Part shown: one piece after another, positions 1 to 10,297 of the stretch
How the letters are laid out: each line of letters starts with the position of its first letter
Position numbering within the stretch: position 1 is the first letter of the stretch
NCBI GenBank assembly: GCA_007115705.1
Contig: QXEO01000149.1
Coordinates: 1,228,450 to 1,292,449, forward strand
DNA from: Dactylis glomerata
Lineage: Eukaryota; Streptophyta; Magnoliopsida; Poales; Poaceae
Length of the DNA: 64,000 bases
Direction of reading: 5' to 3'
Notes under the pieces: model-generated
Database searches by the model: none
Told to the model about the DNA's origin: nothing
What the model saw: only the letters and a program-made list of their open reading frames with translations
Program-made: the position numbers and the translations under genes

Positions 1-345
1 GGCAGGGAATGGGGACGGGGGGTGTGGGCAGCATGCCCGCGGTCAGAATCGGCCGGGGGACTCGTGGAGCAGTCGGGATCTGCGGCAGCGGATAGCGGCG
101 CAGAGGAGATTTCGCAGGGCGCGGGCTGAAATGTCCTACCGCCAACGCCTCGTCGGGCTCGGTTTGCCCTTTCAACCCCCACAAGTGCAAGTAGTGGGCG
201 CGCGGATGGCGGCGCCCCCAAATTTATTTGTGGGCCAGCGACGGATGGAGGGTCTGGTCTGCACGTTTTTTTTTCCTCAAGGCCTCAACCCGCAAAGCGG
301 TGGTTATTTTGCAGGTTAGGGCTAGATGAGGGTCTGCTAGAGTTG
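1..345. other. GC-rich unassigned stretch, possibly a repeat edge
   Basis: This is GC-rich sequence with no coding region I can support; the open frame at 131-319 has no recognisable domain. The end near 325-350 (GGTCTGCTAGAGTTGCTCTA) resembles an edge common in dispersed grass DNA-transposon repeats, but this is recollection and I see no matching partner in the window. Confidence 0.25.
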
Positions 346-392
346 CTCTAAACAGAATACTGCCCACTCATAGTCGGGAGGTATTGAATTGC

Positions 393-422
393 ATCTAGCG
401 CTACAGGATCTAGCGCTACAGG
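393..422. repeat. 15-bp perfect tandem duplication
   Basis: ATCTAGCGCTACAGG occurs at 393-407 and again, identical, at 408-422. It lies just past the 3' side (minus strand) of the LINE-like coding fragment next to it. Confidence 0.9.
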
Positions 423-634
423 AATTGGCGCAACTCTTCACTGGAAATCCGGGAGAGGCCCCAAAGCCATTGTTCATTGCTAATCACCTCAACGACAGAA
501 ATAGATTTTCCTCTAGCCAATCGAAAGAGCAATGGAGCAACCTCTGCAGGAGTCGATCCATTAAGCCACATATCCTTCCAGAACTTCGCAATTTGCTCAT
601 TGGCAAATGCGATTTTTGTAAAAGCCGCAGACAA
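416..634 (-). pseudogene. LINE fragment (region after the reverse transcriptase, zf-RVT-like)
   Basis: The minus strand encodes a 72-residue piece with the spacing W-x-D-x-W (KFWKDMWLNG), a following P-L-L-F block, a K-x-x-S-V segment and an EELRQF end. This arrangement is typical of the cysteine-rich tail after the reverse transcriptase in plant L1-type LINEs, where host cDNA is made by target-primed reverse transcription. No polymerase or endonuclease domain is present, so it is a short relic and cannot act. It is interrupted upstream and ends at the 15-bp tandem duplication. Assignment rests on residue pattern only. Confidence 0.55.
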
Positions 635-639
635 CTATG

Positions 640-1015
640 TGCTATATTATCGATATATTGTTGCTCATTTCTTTTGGTCAAAGTTTGTTTTAAAATAGGC
701 ACGTGTCCTACTCATAGAAATGGAGGTAGTAGTTAACTGCCACACCACGCGCAGTCGCTCACAATCACGTTTTTTGCCGGTGCGGGAGAGCCAATTTGGG
801 TGTCCTCCATCGGCAAGGTTTCCACGGCAGTTGAAGGACATATTGTTGCCAAAAGCTAGCTAATTTTCGGTTACCGAATGGTTATCCTAGCCTAGCGAGG
901 CTCAAGCTCACTACATCACCGTAAGAGTTTGATGGCCCTAATATGTGTATATGAATGGCCGGGTTGTCACTAACTTACAAATATGATTAATATAATGCAT
1001 TACACTTTCTTAAGT
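640..1015. other. No gene recognised
   Basis: AT-rich to mixed sequence. I see no coding region, RNA gene or clear repeat here. Confidence 0.4.
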
Positions 1016-1100
1016 AGATATATGAAATGCACTAGACAAACTTAACATATCTCGACCAACAAAGATATATGAAATGCACTAGACAAACTTAACATATCTC
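1016..1100 (+). repeat. 38-bp direct repeat, two copies
   Basis: A 38-bp segment beginning AGATATATGAAATGCACTAG lies at 1016-1053 and again, identical, at 1063-1100, separated by 9 bp. Perfect identity suggests a recent local duplication. Confidence 0.9.
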
Positions 1101-1158
1101 TGTATATCAATTGAGAAGCTAGAAGTTCCGTTCACAAGAAAAAGATCTATAGCACTCC

Positions 1159-1747
1159 GAAAACCACAAGTGTAAGAAGGCTCCAGGTCGTGATCACCCA
1201 AAACCCAAGGAATGGTGGCGGCCTCCGGTACCGGGGTCCTTCAAGTTGAATGTCGACGGGGCCTTCACTAACTTAGCTGCTGGTATTGGTTGTGTTGTGC
1301 GTGATCATGCAGGTGCTGTTGTCCTCGCAGCGTGCCGGAAGCTTGAGCACTGTCGTGACACCACGGACGTAGAGCTGGCTGCTTTGGAAGAAGGCATTCG
1401 ACTGACGCACCAGTGGACAAACGCGAGATTCTTCGTCGAAACGGACTGCGCGGAAGCTGTACAACTGATCAAGGATTCGACGCCGAACACTTCAGTTTAT
1501 GCTGGAAGAGTAGCTGCTATTCGTGAATTACTTAGGGAGAGAGATTCCTATGTTGCTAAGGTTAGTCGTGAGCTGAACTGTGTAAGCCATGGGCTAGCTA
1601 AACTTGGGAGGGTGCATGGTAGAACGGATTTATGGCTAAGCAACTACCCCCAGGAAGTTGCCGACGCTGTGCATCACGATTGTAACTCGCCTTTTATTTA
1701 ATTAATTCTCTTTTTCTCGCAAAAAAAAAAAGAAAACCACAAGTGTA
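1159..1747 (+). mobile_element. 5'-truncated LINE insertion with 16-bp target duplication
   Basis: A perfect 16-bp target duplication, GAAAACCACAAGTGTA, flanks the insert at 1159-1174 and 1732-1747. The insert (1175-1731) encodes the RNase H end of a LINE and finishes in an A-run at 1721-1731. Duplication length, poly(A) end and 5' truncation are the standard marks of LINE retrotransposition. Confidence 0.92.
1246..1701 (+). pseudogene. LINE RNase H domain (RVT_3 type), C-terminal fragment
   Basis: This 151-residue open frame is the plant LINE-type RNase H domain. It starts at a conserved NVDGAF motif (first catalytic aspartate), continues through GIGCVVRDHAG, a VELAALEEGI segment (catalytic glutamate) and FVETDCAEA (second aspartate), and ends with SRELNCVSHGLAK, the usual N-x-V-A/S-H-x-L-A-K tail. 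In an intact element this domain degrades RNA in the RNA:DNA hybrid. The start is only where the retained frame begins; about 70 bp upstream (GGTGGCGGCCTCC...) still read as the conserved tract before NVDGA. It is the retained 3' end of a truncated element, so it is not an independent gene. Confidence 0.85.
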
Positions 1748-2330
1748 GCTCGAGCTACATGTAGCTTGTTTTTTGAAAAATTTGGAAATACCATTTTGAA
1801 GTTTAAAAAATAATAATTAAATCTACATGTAGACAATATTGTGATCTATAATCATGAAAATTTTCAAATCAAAATACCTTATATTTTGAGCTGTGCAAAA
1901 ATAACAAATTCTGACATTAAGTGTAGATTTTCAAAATCTCACAATCTGTCAGAGTTTGTTATTTTTATACAGATAGATCCTATTATCATCTACATCTGGA
2001 ATTTTTTTCAGATTTTTTTAAAACTTTAAAATATTATTTTCGATATTTTCAGAAAAACGAGCTACATGTAGCTCGAGCTACAAAAATCCTCTCTCTATAG
2101 CACTCGCACTAGGTTCCAATAGCAATCGACTGAAATGGGGATGGTAGACAGATAGCCTAAAATAAATTCTTAGGAGTTTCAGAGCACTCACCAGCTCAAT
2201 CTGTAGCAAGGAGACACTGGTCCCGTGGCAGAGGTCTGAGTGGAGCCGAACAACACCACCACCCCATGCAGCGTCCTCAAGGCATGAAGCCGGATCCTCT
2301 AACGTTGTGAAGTAAAGTCAGAAATAACGA

Positions 2331-2580
2331 TGAAGCAAAGTCAGGGTACTGTAGCTTAAGTACCCTATTATGTAGCCGAATTAATCATTTAGGTGATTAC
2401 TGTAGATACGGAAATTTTAAATTAAATTTTATTACACCATAATTTTGTTCGTATAGAATTACTTCGAATGTATAACATAATTTTATATTATGCAAATTAT
2501 TTTAACTAATTTTAGTCGTAATTGTATAGTTTGAAGGAAGCAAAGTTAGGAAATTGTAGCTTACCTGACCTTGCTTCAGA
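2331..2580. repeat. Possible foldback MITE
   Basis: The left end TGAAGCAAAGTCAGGGTA is matched in inverted orientation by the right end TACCTGACCTTGCTTCA. The interior is very AT-rich. No convincing target duplication is visible, so the superfamily is unknown. Confidence 0.4.
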
Positions 2581-3237
2581 ATGTCAGAGGATCTGGTTCC
2601 GAAGAGCAGCTTGCCGACCTAGCATTGCAATATAAAAATCTTCATTGGAATGCCCACTACTGGTATCAACTAATAACAAGTCATGCGCAATCTACGGTAC
2701 ACGCAAAGCAACAAACACATTGTCTGAATGATATAGATTGCCTGTCTGAAATATAACTCGTGAGCGGAGCAGCTTATACCCATACTAAAGTAATTCTAAA
2801 ATCCTGCACTGAATGTGTGGTAACCCTCTTAACAAATACATAAATGCTCAAGTAGACTAGAAACATTTCCAGATCTGAGTCTCCAAAGAAATGAGGGTAA
2901 GCGAAGGAGCAATTGGTCAGTCATCTAATCAATTAGCTGTTTTCAACTGAAAATGATAGTGAGTTGCAGCTAGCTGTCATTAATTTAAACAATTTCTTTG
3001 ACATCATATCTATATTTACACATACCATCTATCCAGATCTGCACTTTCCTAACATTGTTATCAATGGTAGTGAGTTGCAGCTGTCATTTCAAATTACGGT
3101 GACAATAGGAAATTTCTGAATCAAATCATTAAAGAAACATAAGCACGTGAACAGAACACGGCATAGTATATGCATTATCACAAACAGAAGGTATGCAAGA
3201 AAAATGTAACCATATTACAGTATATATCAGTAAGTTA

Positions 3238-3314
3238 AATAAACCCCGTTTCATAATTGGTTTAAGTTCAATTTGAACCAAAACCACGACAAGAATTATG
3301 GACGGAGGTAGTAT
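3238..3314. mobile_element. Stowaway-like MITE
   Basis: About 75 bp with a right end GGACGGAGGTAGTA, matching the Stowaway terminus CTCCCTCCGT read inverted next to a TA target. A degenerate left end (CCCCGTTTCATAATT) faces it. The inside folds back (TTCAATTTGAACCAAAACCA). Known as Tc1/Mariner-derived MITEs in grasses. Confidence 0.7.
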
Positions 3315-3861
3315 TTAACACTATATGAAAATTTAGACAAATAGATACTTAAATTTCCGCTTCCAAGATCTTACAGCTGAACTGACATATCTTGACTAGT
3401 TGCTCATATATAGGACTGAAACAGAGGAACCAGGAAAGTGGTCACGGTTCAATCATTGCCATCACAGTATTAAGATAGCATGTGGATTTTATCATTGATA
3501 AGTTTAAGGTATTATGATTATTCTAGTTAAACCAACTTAGTGCACTACATAATTCTCTGCTTCCAAATTATAATGGTCGATAAACTCTCTAGCAATTCTT
3601 TGAAACAAAAATAAACACAATTACACAGTATCAGCAGGGGTACCGCCTCAGGTTGTCCCCCTCTCAAACACCTTGCGGGCATTCAAAGGTTACATTACTG
3701 ACGGTACCATCCATCTTCACTAACAAGGCCGAAACGCTGACCAGAATAGAAACATCTCGACAGCTTGCACGTCAAAAAATAAATATATGTAAAAAAACAC
3801 CGCTGACTGGCACACTTCACATGGACAATGTTTTGTGATTAACTAAAAGACTTGTTTAACC

Positions 3862-4175
3862 AGAAATTATTCTTTCCCGGCCATACTAACAATACGTACA
3901 AGGTTGGATGGTCCATTCACAATCAGATAATCGGAAAGTGCTCGCTAAGCACTAGCCCACGCTAAGTGTGTAAATACTGAAATGCGCAGTACATACAAAA
4001 GTAGTACTTTATTTTGTTCTCACTGTTTGTCAGAAAAATATTTTGAGATTATTCTTTCCCGACCAAAAATAATAATAACAGTACAAGACTGGATGGTCCA
4101 TCCACCATCAGATAATCGTAGTACTACTTTATTTGTTCTCATGTTTGTTAAAAATATTTTTGAGATTATGATCTT
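3862..4175 (+). repeat. Diverged direct duplication, period about 185 bp
   Basis: The order TTATTCTTTCCCG, a variable part, GGATGGTCCATYCAC and ATCAGATAATCG occurs near 3866-3932 and again near 4050-4118. Each is followed by a TTTATTT(T)GTTCTCA segment. Several indels separate the copies, so the duplication is not recent. Confidence 0.75.
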
Positions 4176-4309
4176 CCATGAAGAACAACTCTATGCTCCT
4201 TCATAAGAGTACTCTGAGATTGAAATCTTACATACGAAATTATTCTCAGTTACTTGAGAATATATTCTAATAAGATTGCTCCATGCAAGATAACCGACTA
4301 GGTACTCAA

Positions 4310-5716
4310 TCACAGAAAAATCTGTTCTGCATCGGTAGCCACCACCCAGCTTTCTATCTCCCTCTTGAGTGCATCCTGCAACGTGAATGTCCCCTTGGCG
4401 AGCACAACACACAGCCTCTCAAGAACAAGCGCATTCCCAAACAAGAGCCATGCCATCGTCCTCTGCAGCACGTCACCCTCGTAGTGCACCATGTTGATCT
4501 CCCTCACCCGGTTCCGCAAGCACAGGACAGAGAAGAAGCTCGACTCTTCCGGAACGGTGAAACCCTCGGGAACCACAGATAACTCCATGAAAAACGAGAG
4601 GATCTCCAGGTTGGGTGTCTGCTCCAGGATCGCACACACCATGCTGGGTCTCTGGAGTGGACCTTGCAGCGCCAGCCGCGTCAGGTTGTGGAACGACGGG
4701 AACCCCTCGAAGGATGTGTCCTCGAGGCATCTATAGTGCAGATGCAGGCGCTTGGCACCGGAGATTTTCTCGAGAAAGGTTTTGATCCTGGCGTGCTCCG
4801 CCTCTCCAGGGGGGACTTGGCAGAAATCGACAGTGCACGATGGGATGATCTCCGGTAAACCGTGGAGAGACAGAAGCGACTCCTTGGGCACCGTTCCACG
4901 GTAGTTGAGCGACGTCAGCTCTGACGCATCCATGTCAACCGTCTCCATGTTGTGGCAGCACCTGAGAGCGAACCGGCGGAGGCGTCTGTCGAGAACAGAG
5001 ACTCTCCCTAGAGTGCTGTTGGCTTCTAGCGTCAGGTCGACTAGGCGGGGGCAGCTCGCAATCAACCTCTGGATATCGGAATCTCTCTCAACGCCCGTCA
5101 GACGCAGCGTCTCAAGGAACGGCAGGAGGATGGCCGCCGGTAGATTCAGACTGCAGTAGCTAAGGCACAGCGAGCGCATGCCCGTGAAGGAGAAGAGCTT
5201 TGTTGGCAGGTCATACCACCCATCTCGCCTCCGCCTAGATCGGTAATTGTCGCCATTGCTGTCGTGCTCACAGATCGGGCCGAGGCGGAAGCGCAGGTCG
5301 AGGTGGAGCTCCTGGCCGCTGTGGCGCAGCACGCAGGTTAGCCACTGGTCGACATGGCTTTGGTCCCACCAGTGGCACCTGTCCATGGCGACACGGAAGC
5401 TGCGCAGCGGCACGTGGGTACCGGCACAGCGGCGGCGGCAGAGCAGCGCCGACCAGACATCGTCGAGGAGCTCCCAGCTGCAGCTCTTCTTCTCCTTGGC
5501 CTCGTAGTAGAAGGTGGTCCAGTCTTGGGCCCTCGCGCCCGAGCGCTCCGCGAAGGAGACGGTGTCAACGCTGCAGAAGATGTGGCGCCACCGGCGGGAA
5601 AGCGCGGCCGCGCGGCCGGCCTCCTTGTTAGGGAGGAAGGCGAGGACGTCGCCCAGCAGGAAGTCCGGGAGCTCGCTCAGGCGATCTCTGCTTCCTGGCG
5701 GCGAGGACGAAGCCAT
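4310..5716 (-). CDS. F-box / LRR / FBD-type protein
   Basis: A single uninterrupted 468-residue frame from ATG (5714-5716) to TGA (4310-4312). Residues about 13-47 form an F-box (LSELPDFLLGDVLAFLP...SRRWRHIF), the part that binds SKP1 in SCF ubiquitin ligases. Leucine-rich segments follow (LRSFRVAM, LETLRLTGV, CPRLVDLTL, NLTRLALQG, PNLEILSFF), probably the substrate-binding surface. The C-terminal 65 residues (VREINMVHYEGDVLQRTMAWLLFGNALVLERL) look like an FBD domain. Length and lack of introns fit the large grass FBX/FBD family. It is the only intact host gene I can support here, with no frameshift or premature stop. Substrate unknown. A decayed relative lies on the opposite strand (6470-6960 and 48766-50159). 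Confidence 0.9.
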   Translation of the reverse strand: MASSSPPGSRDRLSELPDFLLGDVLAFLPNKEAGRAAALSRRWRHIFCSVDTVSFAERSGARAQDWTTFYYEAKEKKSCSWELLDDVWSALLCRRRCAGTHVPLRSFRVAMDRCHWWDQSHVDQWLTCVLRHSGQELHLDLRFRLGPICEHDSNGDNYRSRRRRDGWYDLPTKLFSFTGMRSLCLSYCSLNLPAAILLPFLETLRLTGVERDSDIQRLIASCPRLVDLTLEANSTLGRVSVLDRRLRRFALRCCHNMETVDMDASELTSLNYRGTVPKESLLSLHGLPEIIPSCTVDFCQVPPGEAEHARIKTFLEKISGAKRLHLHYRCLEDTSFEGFPSFHNLTRLALQGPLQRPSMVCAILEQTPNLEILSFFMELSVVPEGFTVPEESSFFSVLCLRNRVREINMVHYEGDVLQRTMAWLLFGNALVLERLCVVLAKGTFTLQDALKREIESWVVATDAEQIFL

Positions 5717-5784
5717 GTTTGTTACGATCAGATCCTACAATTATGCCGTCGATCTGGGATAGGTGGCTTCTAGTAGTATTTGGC

Positions 5785-5797
5785 TACTATATACTCG
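5785..5797 (-). promoter_or_regulatory. Putative TATA box of the F-box gene
   Basis: On the minus strand GAGTATATAGTAG contains a TATATAG core at 5787-5793, about 71 bp upstream of the ATG. That would leave a 5' UTR of roughly 40 bp. It is the best TATA-like site near the gene, chosen by position only. Confidence 0.5.
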
Positions 5798-5929
5798 TAT
5801 ATAATGGCAGGTTTCTCTAGGGCTCGTAATTCACGTGACCGACTATAGAGATCACGTACAGTACTTAACTTGCGGATTATAAGTTAGCTACACCTCAACC
5901 GACTTTTTTTTTGACGGAACACACCTCGA

Positions 5930-6267
5930 CCGACTTATAATAATATTTTTTTGCATGAAAATTCAGGGCTTTATTCAACTAACACATGCTCCTACCCGGT
6001 CAGCCATCAGGCTTGACACAACTCGTAACCTCCAATGTGCAAGCATGTTTCGCACATAGGTGGGCTAGAGTGTTAGAAGATCGTACAACATGTTGAATTA
6101 CAAAATCAGTAAAAGAAAATGACAGCCCTCCTATTTCTTGGAGAATTGGCGCAACGATTGCGCGCGGAGTCCCAGAGATCCACGATCTCCAAGCAACCCA
6201 CTTTCATCACCACTCCTGAAAAATCACGGAGCTTTGCAAAGATCACACCATCCCGACTTATAATAAT
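5930..6267 (-). mobile_element. 5'-truncated LINE insertion (minus strand) with target duplication
   Basis: CCGACTTATAATAAT (15 bp) flanks the insert at 5930-5944 and 6253-6267. On the minus strand the insert ends in an A-run after AATAAAGCCCTGAATTTTCA. Upstream of that it reads as the tail of a LINE RNase H domain (VRSSNTLAHLCAKHACT, the N-x-L-A-H-x-x-A-K motif). Only about 310 bp were copied. Its right half (from 6092) was later included in a tandem duplication. Confidence 0.85.
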
Positions 6268-6960
6268 CAGAGGCTGGGAATTGGAGTAACAATAAAAAAA
6301 AGGTTAGACTTTTGGCGCACTTCACACGTCGATGGAGATCTATTACTCCCTTTCTTTTCTATTTTCCATATTCTTCATTTTTCAGTATAAGTTTTCTCTA
6401 CTGCAGATCTTGAGCACGAGAGCTATAGCCGATGAAGGCGTCCCCGTTGTCGACAACCTTGTCGACGCCAAGCAGGCTGCGGCCGACCAACTGGAGGCTT
6501 GTTTATCTGCCGGGAAGTGTGGACATGGAAAATTGCTGGACACTGCCTCGCGAGGCTTATGGGCCCTAATGGTGAGTTGCAGCAGCTCATCTCGGCCTGC
6601 CCATCCCTTTTAAAACTGTAGCTGGAGGAGTGCCAGAGCATCGGGGAGATAGCAGTGACAAGCCCCCGCCTGAGAAGCTATGCCATGATCTGCTGCCACA
6701 ACGCCAGCATGATAGAGATGCACAACAAAATGTGCCCGCCATCCTCGTTCTTCACGATCACAAGCTACAGAGGAATCACGGCGGTGAAGATTGAAATCTG
6801 CGAAAAGCTTTCCAGCAAAACACCAGAAGATCTTGCTCCAGTCACAAGGCCCATCACTCATCAGCCAGCACCTTTCCTTGCGTCCATCAATGGTCTACTA
6901 CAGCAGCATATGCACAAGTGTCCTGCGTGGCCTTGATAGCCTCACTCACCTGAGCCTCCA
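6092..6960 (+). repeat. Tandem segmental duplication, unit 1 (869 bp)
   Basis: This unit begins inside the LINE tail (GTTGAATTACAAAATCAG) and runs through F-box pseudogene sequence to GCCTCCA. Unit 2 starts at 6961 with the same words, so the units are directly adjacent. Unit 2 continues to 7331 and resumes at 48766 after the gypsy insertion. Unit 1 preserves the uninterrupted target of that insertion. Confidence 0.88.
6470..6960 (+). pseudogene. F-box/LRR pseudogene fragment (copy 1)
   Basis: Plus-strand sequence encodes, with frame breaks, the LRR part of an F-box protein. It reads NGELQQLISACP, then LEECQSIGEIAVTSPRLRSYAMICCHNASMIEMHN. This parallels DIQRLIASCPRL and LRRFALRCCHNMETVDM of the intact gene at 4310-5716. 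A TAG-containing interval at about 6612-6630 breaks the frame before LEECQ, and another shift lies near 6850 before SLRPSMVYYSSICTSVLRGLDSLTHLSLQ. No F-box is present. It is a paralogue fragment duplicated together with the LINE tail. Confidence 0.75.
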
Positions 6961-7331
6961 GTTGAATTACAAAATCAGTAAAAGAAAACGACAGACCTTC
7001 TATTTCTTGGAGAATTGGCGCAACGATTGCGCGCGGAGTCCCAGAGATCCATGATCTCCAAGCAACCCACTTCCATCACACTCATGAAAAACCATGGAGC
7101 TTTACAAATATTACACCATCCCGACTTATAATAATCAGAGGCAGGGAATTGGAGGAACAAGAAAAAAAGGGTTGGACTTTTTGCGCACTGCACATGTTGG
7201 AGTACTCCCTTTCTTTTCTATTTTCCGTATTCTTTATTTTTCAGTATAAGTTTTCTCTACTGCAGATCTTGAGCACAAGAGATATAGCCGATGAAGGCGT
7301 CCCCGTTGTCGACAACCTTGTCGACACCAAG

Positions 7332-7648
7332 TGTTAGGGTATTGGTGGGGAATTCTTTCAGAGTCTCGAGTTCATCACAGGTCCAAGGTACAAGCTCAAC
7401 AAGAAAAAAGAAATTCGAACTATCCTATTACAAGGGTAGTCGCCGCCGCGGATTTTCACCGTGATCCCAAGGATGATCTTCTTCTCTACGCCTCTGCTTC
7501 TTATCTTGTTCGGAAGGTACCGCAGTCACCGTGTCCACTCAGGCCCGACATGGCGACGGTTGGGCTGGGCCAGTCTCTTGGGCCTTAGGCTTCGAGGTTT
7601 TAGGTGCGTGCTGTCTTCAGTGTTCTATCTTCAGTAGCGATGCTGACA
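7332..7648 (-). repeat. 3' LTR of element E
   Basis: 317 bp, TGTTAGGG...GCTGACA on the plus strand. Directly beyond it (7649-7665) the minus strand has a purine run (GGAGCGGGGGA), the expected polypurine tract for second-strand priming. Confidence 0.92.
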
Positions 7649-8040
7649 TCCCCCGCTCCTTGAGAATTGGCTTGCCCCCAAGCCAATGCATCAGGAAATT
7701 GCTACTGGAGCTTGATTTTGTCTTCCTAGGTGACGTCTTTGATGTCCCCTGCCGGCCACTGAACTTGCACTTGTTCACGCCTGCCCGTGGGATTCTGACG
7801 CCAACGCCTGGCCAGGAGCTTGACAGGAGGATAGATGGTATCAGCGGGAACAGGGAGGTCGATGGAAGCTGACATACCTTCTTTGAGTGCCCGGCGAAGT
7901 TGTGAAACATGGAATACAGGATGTATTTTCACTTTTGGTAGCAACTGAACTTCATAGGCCACGGGATTGATCCTCTTGATGATCTTGTACAATCCAAAGT
8001 AACGGAATGACAGCTTGTGGTTCACTCGGTAAGCTGTCAT
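7649..8040 (-). pseudogene. E integrase C-terminus and chromodomain, broken
   Basis: The minus strand reads KIHPVFHVSQLRRAL, the conserved end of chromovirus integrases, then a chromodomain-like segment (LLARRWRQN...VQVQWPAGDIKDVT). Chromodomains direct integration by binding marked histone tails. The codon after DIKDVT is TAG where the family has a tryptophan, and a second TAG follows ten residues on, so the domain is cut. It overlaps the integrase frame by 4 bp in another frame, marking a frameshift near 8038. Confidence 0.8.
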
Positions 8041-9470
8041 TTGGGTTGGAGCTTGACAAACACCTCGTCATCCAGTTGAAATGTGCGCTCTGTGCATTTC
8101 TTGTCTGCAAGAGTTTTCATATATTGCCTCGCATGGTTCAGGTTGTGTTGAAGGATCTGTTGAACGTTCTTCAGCTGCTGCAGCCATTCCTGTAGAGATG
8201 GAATGGAGGCAGCATCAATACCCCAATGTCTTGGTTCATGTCCATATAGGGCCACGAAAGGCAACATCTTGATTGCCGAGTGGAAACTGGTATTGTATTC
8301 AGCCAGAGAGAGGTACTGTGCCCATTGAGCCGGACATGCGTGGGCAAAGCAACGCAGATACACCTCCATGCACTGATTCACCCGTTCGGATTGACCGTCT
8401 GTTTGCGGATGATATGCTGAACTTATGTGGAGGTCGTTCCCCATCAGTGAAAAGAATTCTTTCCAGATGCGGCTTGCGAAAATGGGGTCTCTGTCAGAAA
8501 TCATCACCTGAAGCATGTTGTGCAGTTTGAAGATGTTGTTCAGGTATGCTGCTGCCACTTTAGCTGTTGTGAAAGGGTGTCGTAGAGGAATGAAGTGGGC
8601 ATAACAGGTAAACTTATCGACGACCAACATCACACAATTCGCAGTGCCCGAGGTAGGCAAACCTTCCACGAAATCCATGGTGACTGTCTGCCACGCTGCG
8701 CTAGGTATCGGTAAAGGCTCCAGAAGCCCAGGGTAGCGTACTCTTTTAGGCTTTGCTTGCTGACAGGTCGAGCAGGCTTGCACAAACTCACAAGTCTCCT
8801 TTTTCATTTTGGGCAAGGCCACGAATTTTCTCAGGCGAGCATATGTTGCTAGAAACCCTAAGTGGCCTCCAACGACGCTTGTGTGAAAAGCATGCAGGAT
8901 TTGGCGCTGCAGATCTGGAGATCCTCCCAGCCAGATTCTCTTGTGAAAGTAGAGCAGGCCATCTTGTAACGAGAATCGCCCTTTTTTACCTGGTGCGTCT
9001 TGTAGTTTTTGTATCCAGTTCCGGGCCTGTGGATTTTCAGCGTAACTAGCTCGGACATCATCCAACCAAGCTGGTTTGCACTCAGTGATCGTGTGAAGGG
9101 TAGTAGTTTCATCATGTGGCCTCCTGGAAAGTGCGTCTGCAGCACGATTGTCAGGTCCTTTCCTGTAGCAAATACGATACCTGAGTCCCAGTAGCTTAGT
9201 GAAAGCCTTTTGCTGCCAAACAGTGGTGAGTCTTTGTTCTTCAAGATGAACCAGACTCTTTTGATCTGTTCTTATGAGAAACTCTTGGTGCTGGATGTAG
9301 GGTCGCCATTGTTCCACGGCCATTAAAATGGCCAAGCATTCTTTTTCATATGTTGACAGACATTTGTTCTTGTTGCACAATGGTTTACTCATGTAGGCGA
9401 TTGGGTGTCCTTCTTGTTTTAGTATAGCTCCAACCCCTGAATCACACGCATCAGTGTCGATGACGAATGA
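8037..9470 (-). pseudogene. E RNase H and integrase
   Basis: This frame holds the RNase H end (NKCLSTYEKECLAILMAVEQW, IRTDQKSL, RKGPDNRAADALSRR) followed by integrase. The zinc-binding part has paired His (HAFHTSVVGGH) and CSTC. The core has TMDFVEGLP, ISDRDPIFAS and YHPQTDGQSERVNQ, the D,D,E residues that join element DNA to the target. The first RNase H aspartate segment lies just upstream near 9450 in another frame, so a frameshift separates it. Confidence 0.9.
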
Positions 9471-9893
9471 CTTGGTGAATATGGGAGGGCTAAGACTGGG
9501 GCTGCCATCAGGCCTGTTTTAACAGGTGTCCACAGGAAAGTGTTGTCCTTCTTGAGCAGGTCAAATAATGGTCTAACAATGATTCTGAAGTGTTTAACAA
9601 ACTTCCTGTAATACCCTGCCAAACCTAAGAAACTGCGAACCTCCTTGCAGTTGCCAGGGGTAGGCCAGGTAGCCACCTTGTTGATTTTTGAAGGATCTGA
9701 CGACACACCATGACTGTCGATTACATGACCTATGTTTTGTTGACCAAAGGAACATTTGGACTATTTGACCTGCCACTTGTCACGCCTGAGGAGTTGAAGC
9801 ACCTGTTGTAAATGTGCCAGATATTTGGTAAGGATTTGCTGTAGACTAATATGTCATCAAAGAAAACCACCACACATTTCCTCAGCAGAGGTT
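9419..9893 (-). pseudogene. E reverse transcriptase, C-terminal part
   Basis: The minus strand encodes the thumb/connection part (ATWPTPGNCKEVRSFLGLAGYYRKF). Near 9855-9880 it reads VVVFFDDI, so the polymerase x-x-D-D motif is FFDD. The reading is broken by frameshifts. The upstream half of the domain lies at 44338-44780, 34 kb away, because element B inserted between them. Confidence 0.82.
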
Positions 9894-10297
9894 TGCTTGA
9901 TGCGTGGTGAATGACTAGCCCGTTGGGAACCCCAAGAGGAAGGTGTCATGAATATAGCAGCAGATTTTCCCTCAGTTAAGAAACCAAGGTATGTCGATCA
10001 GGAGAAGAGCAGACAATACGACTGAAGGTGATGCGGACTGGCTTAATAACACTCCAACAAGGGCGCCGTTTACGACACTTGTTGACTCATCTTCGGCCAA
10101 TAGCAACGCGGAACCTGCACACAACACAACCAAGTACTTTGCTCCCAACTTGCGATGACGTTGTCAATCTCACCGGTTTGCTTCAAACAAAGGTTATGAG
10201 CGTATCGAGTGGAAAACAGTAGAAGTATACGAGTAAAGTAAACAGTGCGAGTAAAGTAAACAGGTGATAGCAATATGATGGAAATAGGACCGGGGTC
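9894..10297 (-). repeat. B 3' LTR, first part
   Basis: Left part of the LTR up to the insertion of element A. It matches 34794-35199 closely. The five bases GGGTC at 10293-10297 are the target duplication of A. Confidence 0.9.

Larger units (their letters stand above)
1147..2105. mobile_element. Mutator-like foldback element (MITE) with a LINE nested in it
   Basis: An 11-bp direct repeat, CTATAGCACTC, lies at 1147-1157 and 2095-2105, which fits the 9-11 bp target duplications of Mutator-like elements. Just inside it a long inverted repeat begins with GTAGCTCGAGCTACATGTAG near 1746 on the left and ends with its complement near 2081 on the right. The middle is AT-rich and non-coding. The left arm was interrupted by a 5'-truncated LINE (1175-1731). 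The outermost bases of the two ends do not pair well, so the superfamily call is inference from the target duplication length. Confidence 0.6.
2106..4309. other. Intergenic, downstream of the F-box gene
   Basis: AT-rich non-coding DNA. It contains the foldback at 2331-2580, the Stowaway-like MITE at 3238-3314 and a diverged direct duplication at 3862-4175. I see no gene; the short open frames have no recognisable content. Part of 4200-4309 is probably 3' UTR of the F-box gene. Confidence 0.6.

Noticed and set aside
389..736. Plus-strand frame of 115 codons
   Set aside because: The opposite strand carries a LINE-like protein pattern; this frame has none.
5354..5773. Plus-strand frame of 139 codons opposite the F-box gene
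   Set aside because: It is antisense to the GC-rich 5' half of the intact F-box gene and has no recognisable content.
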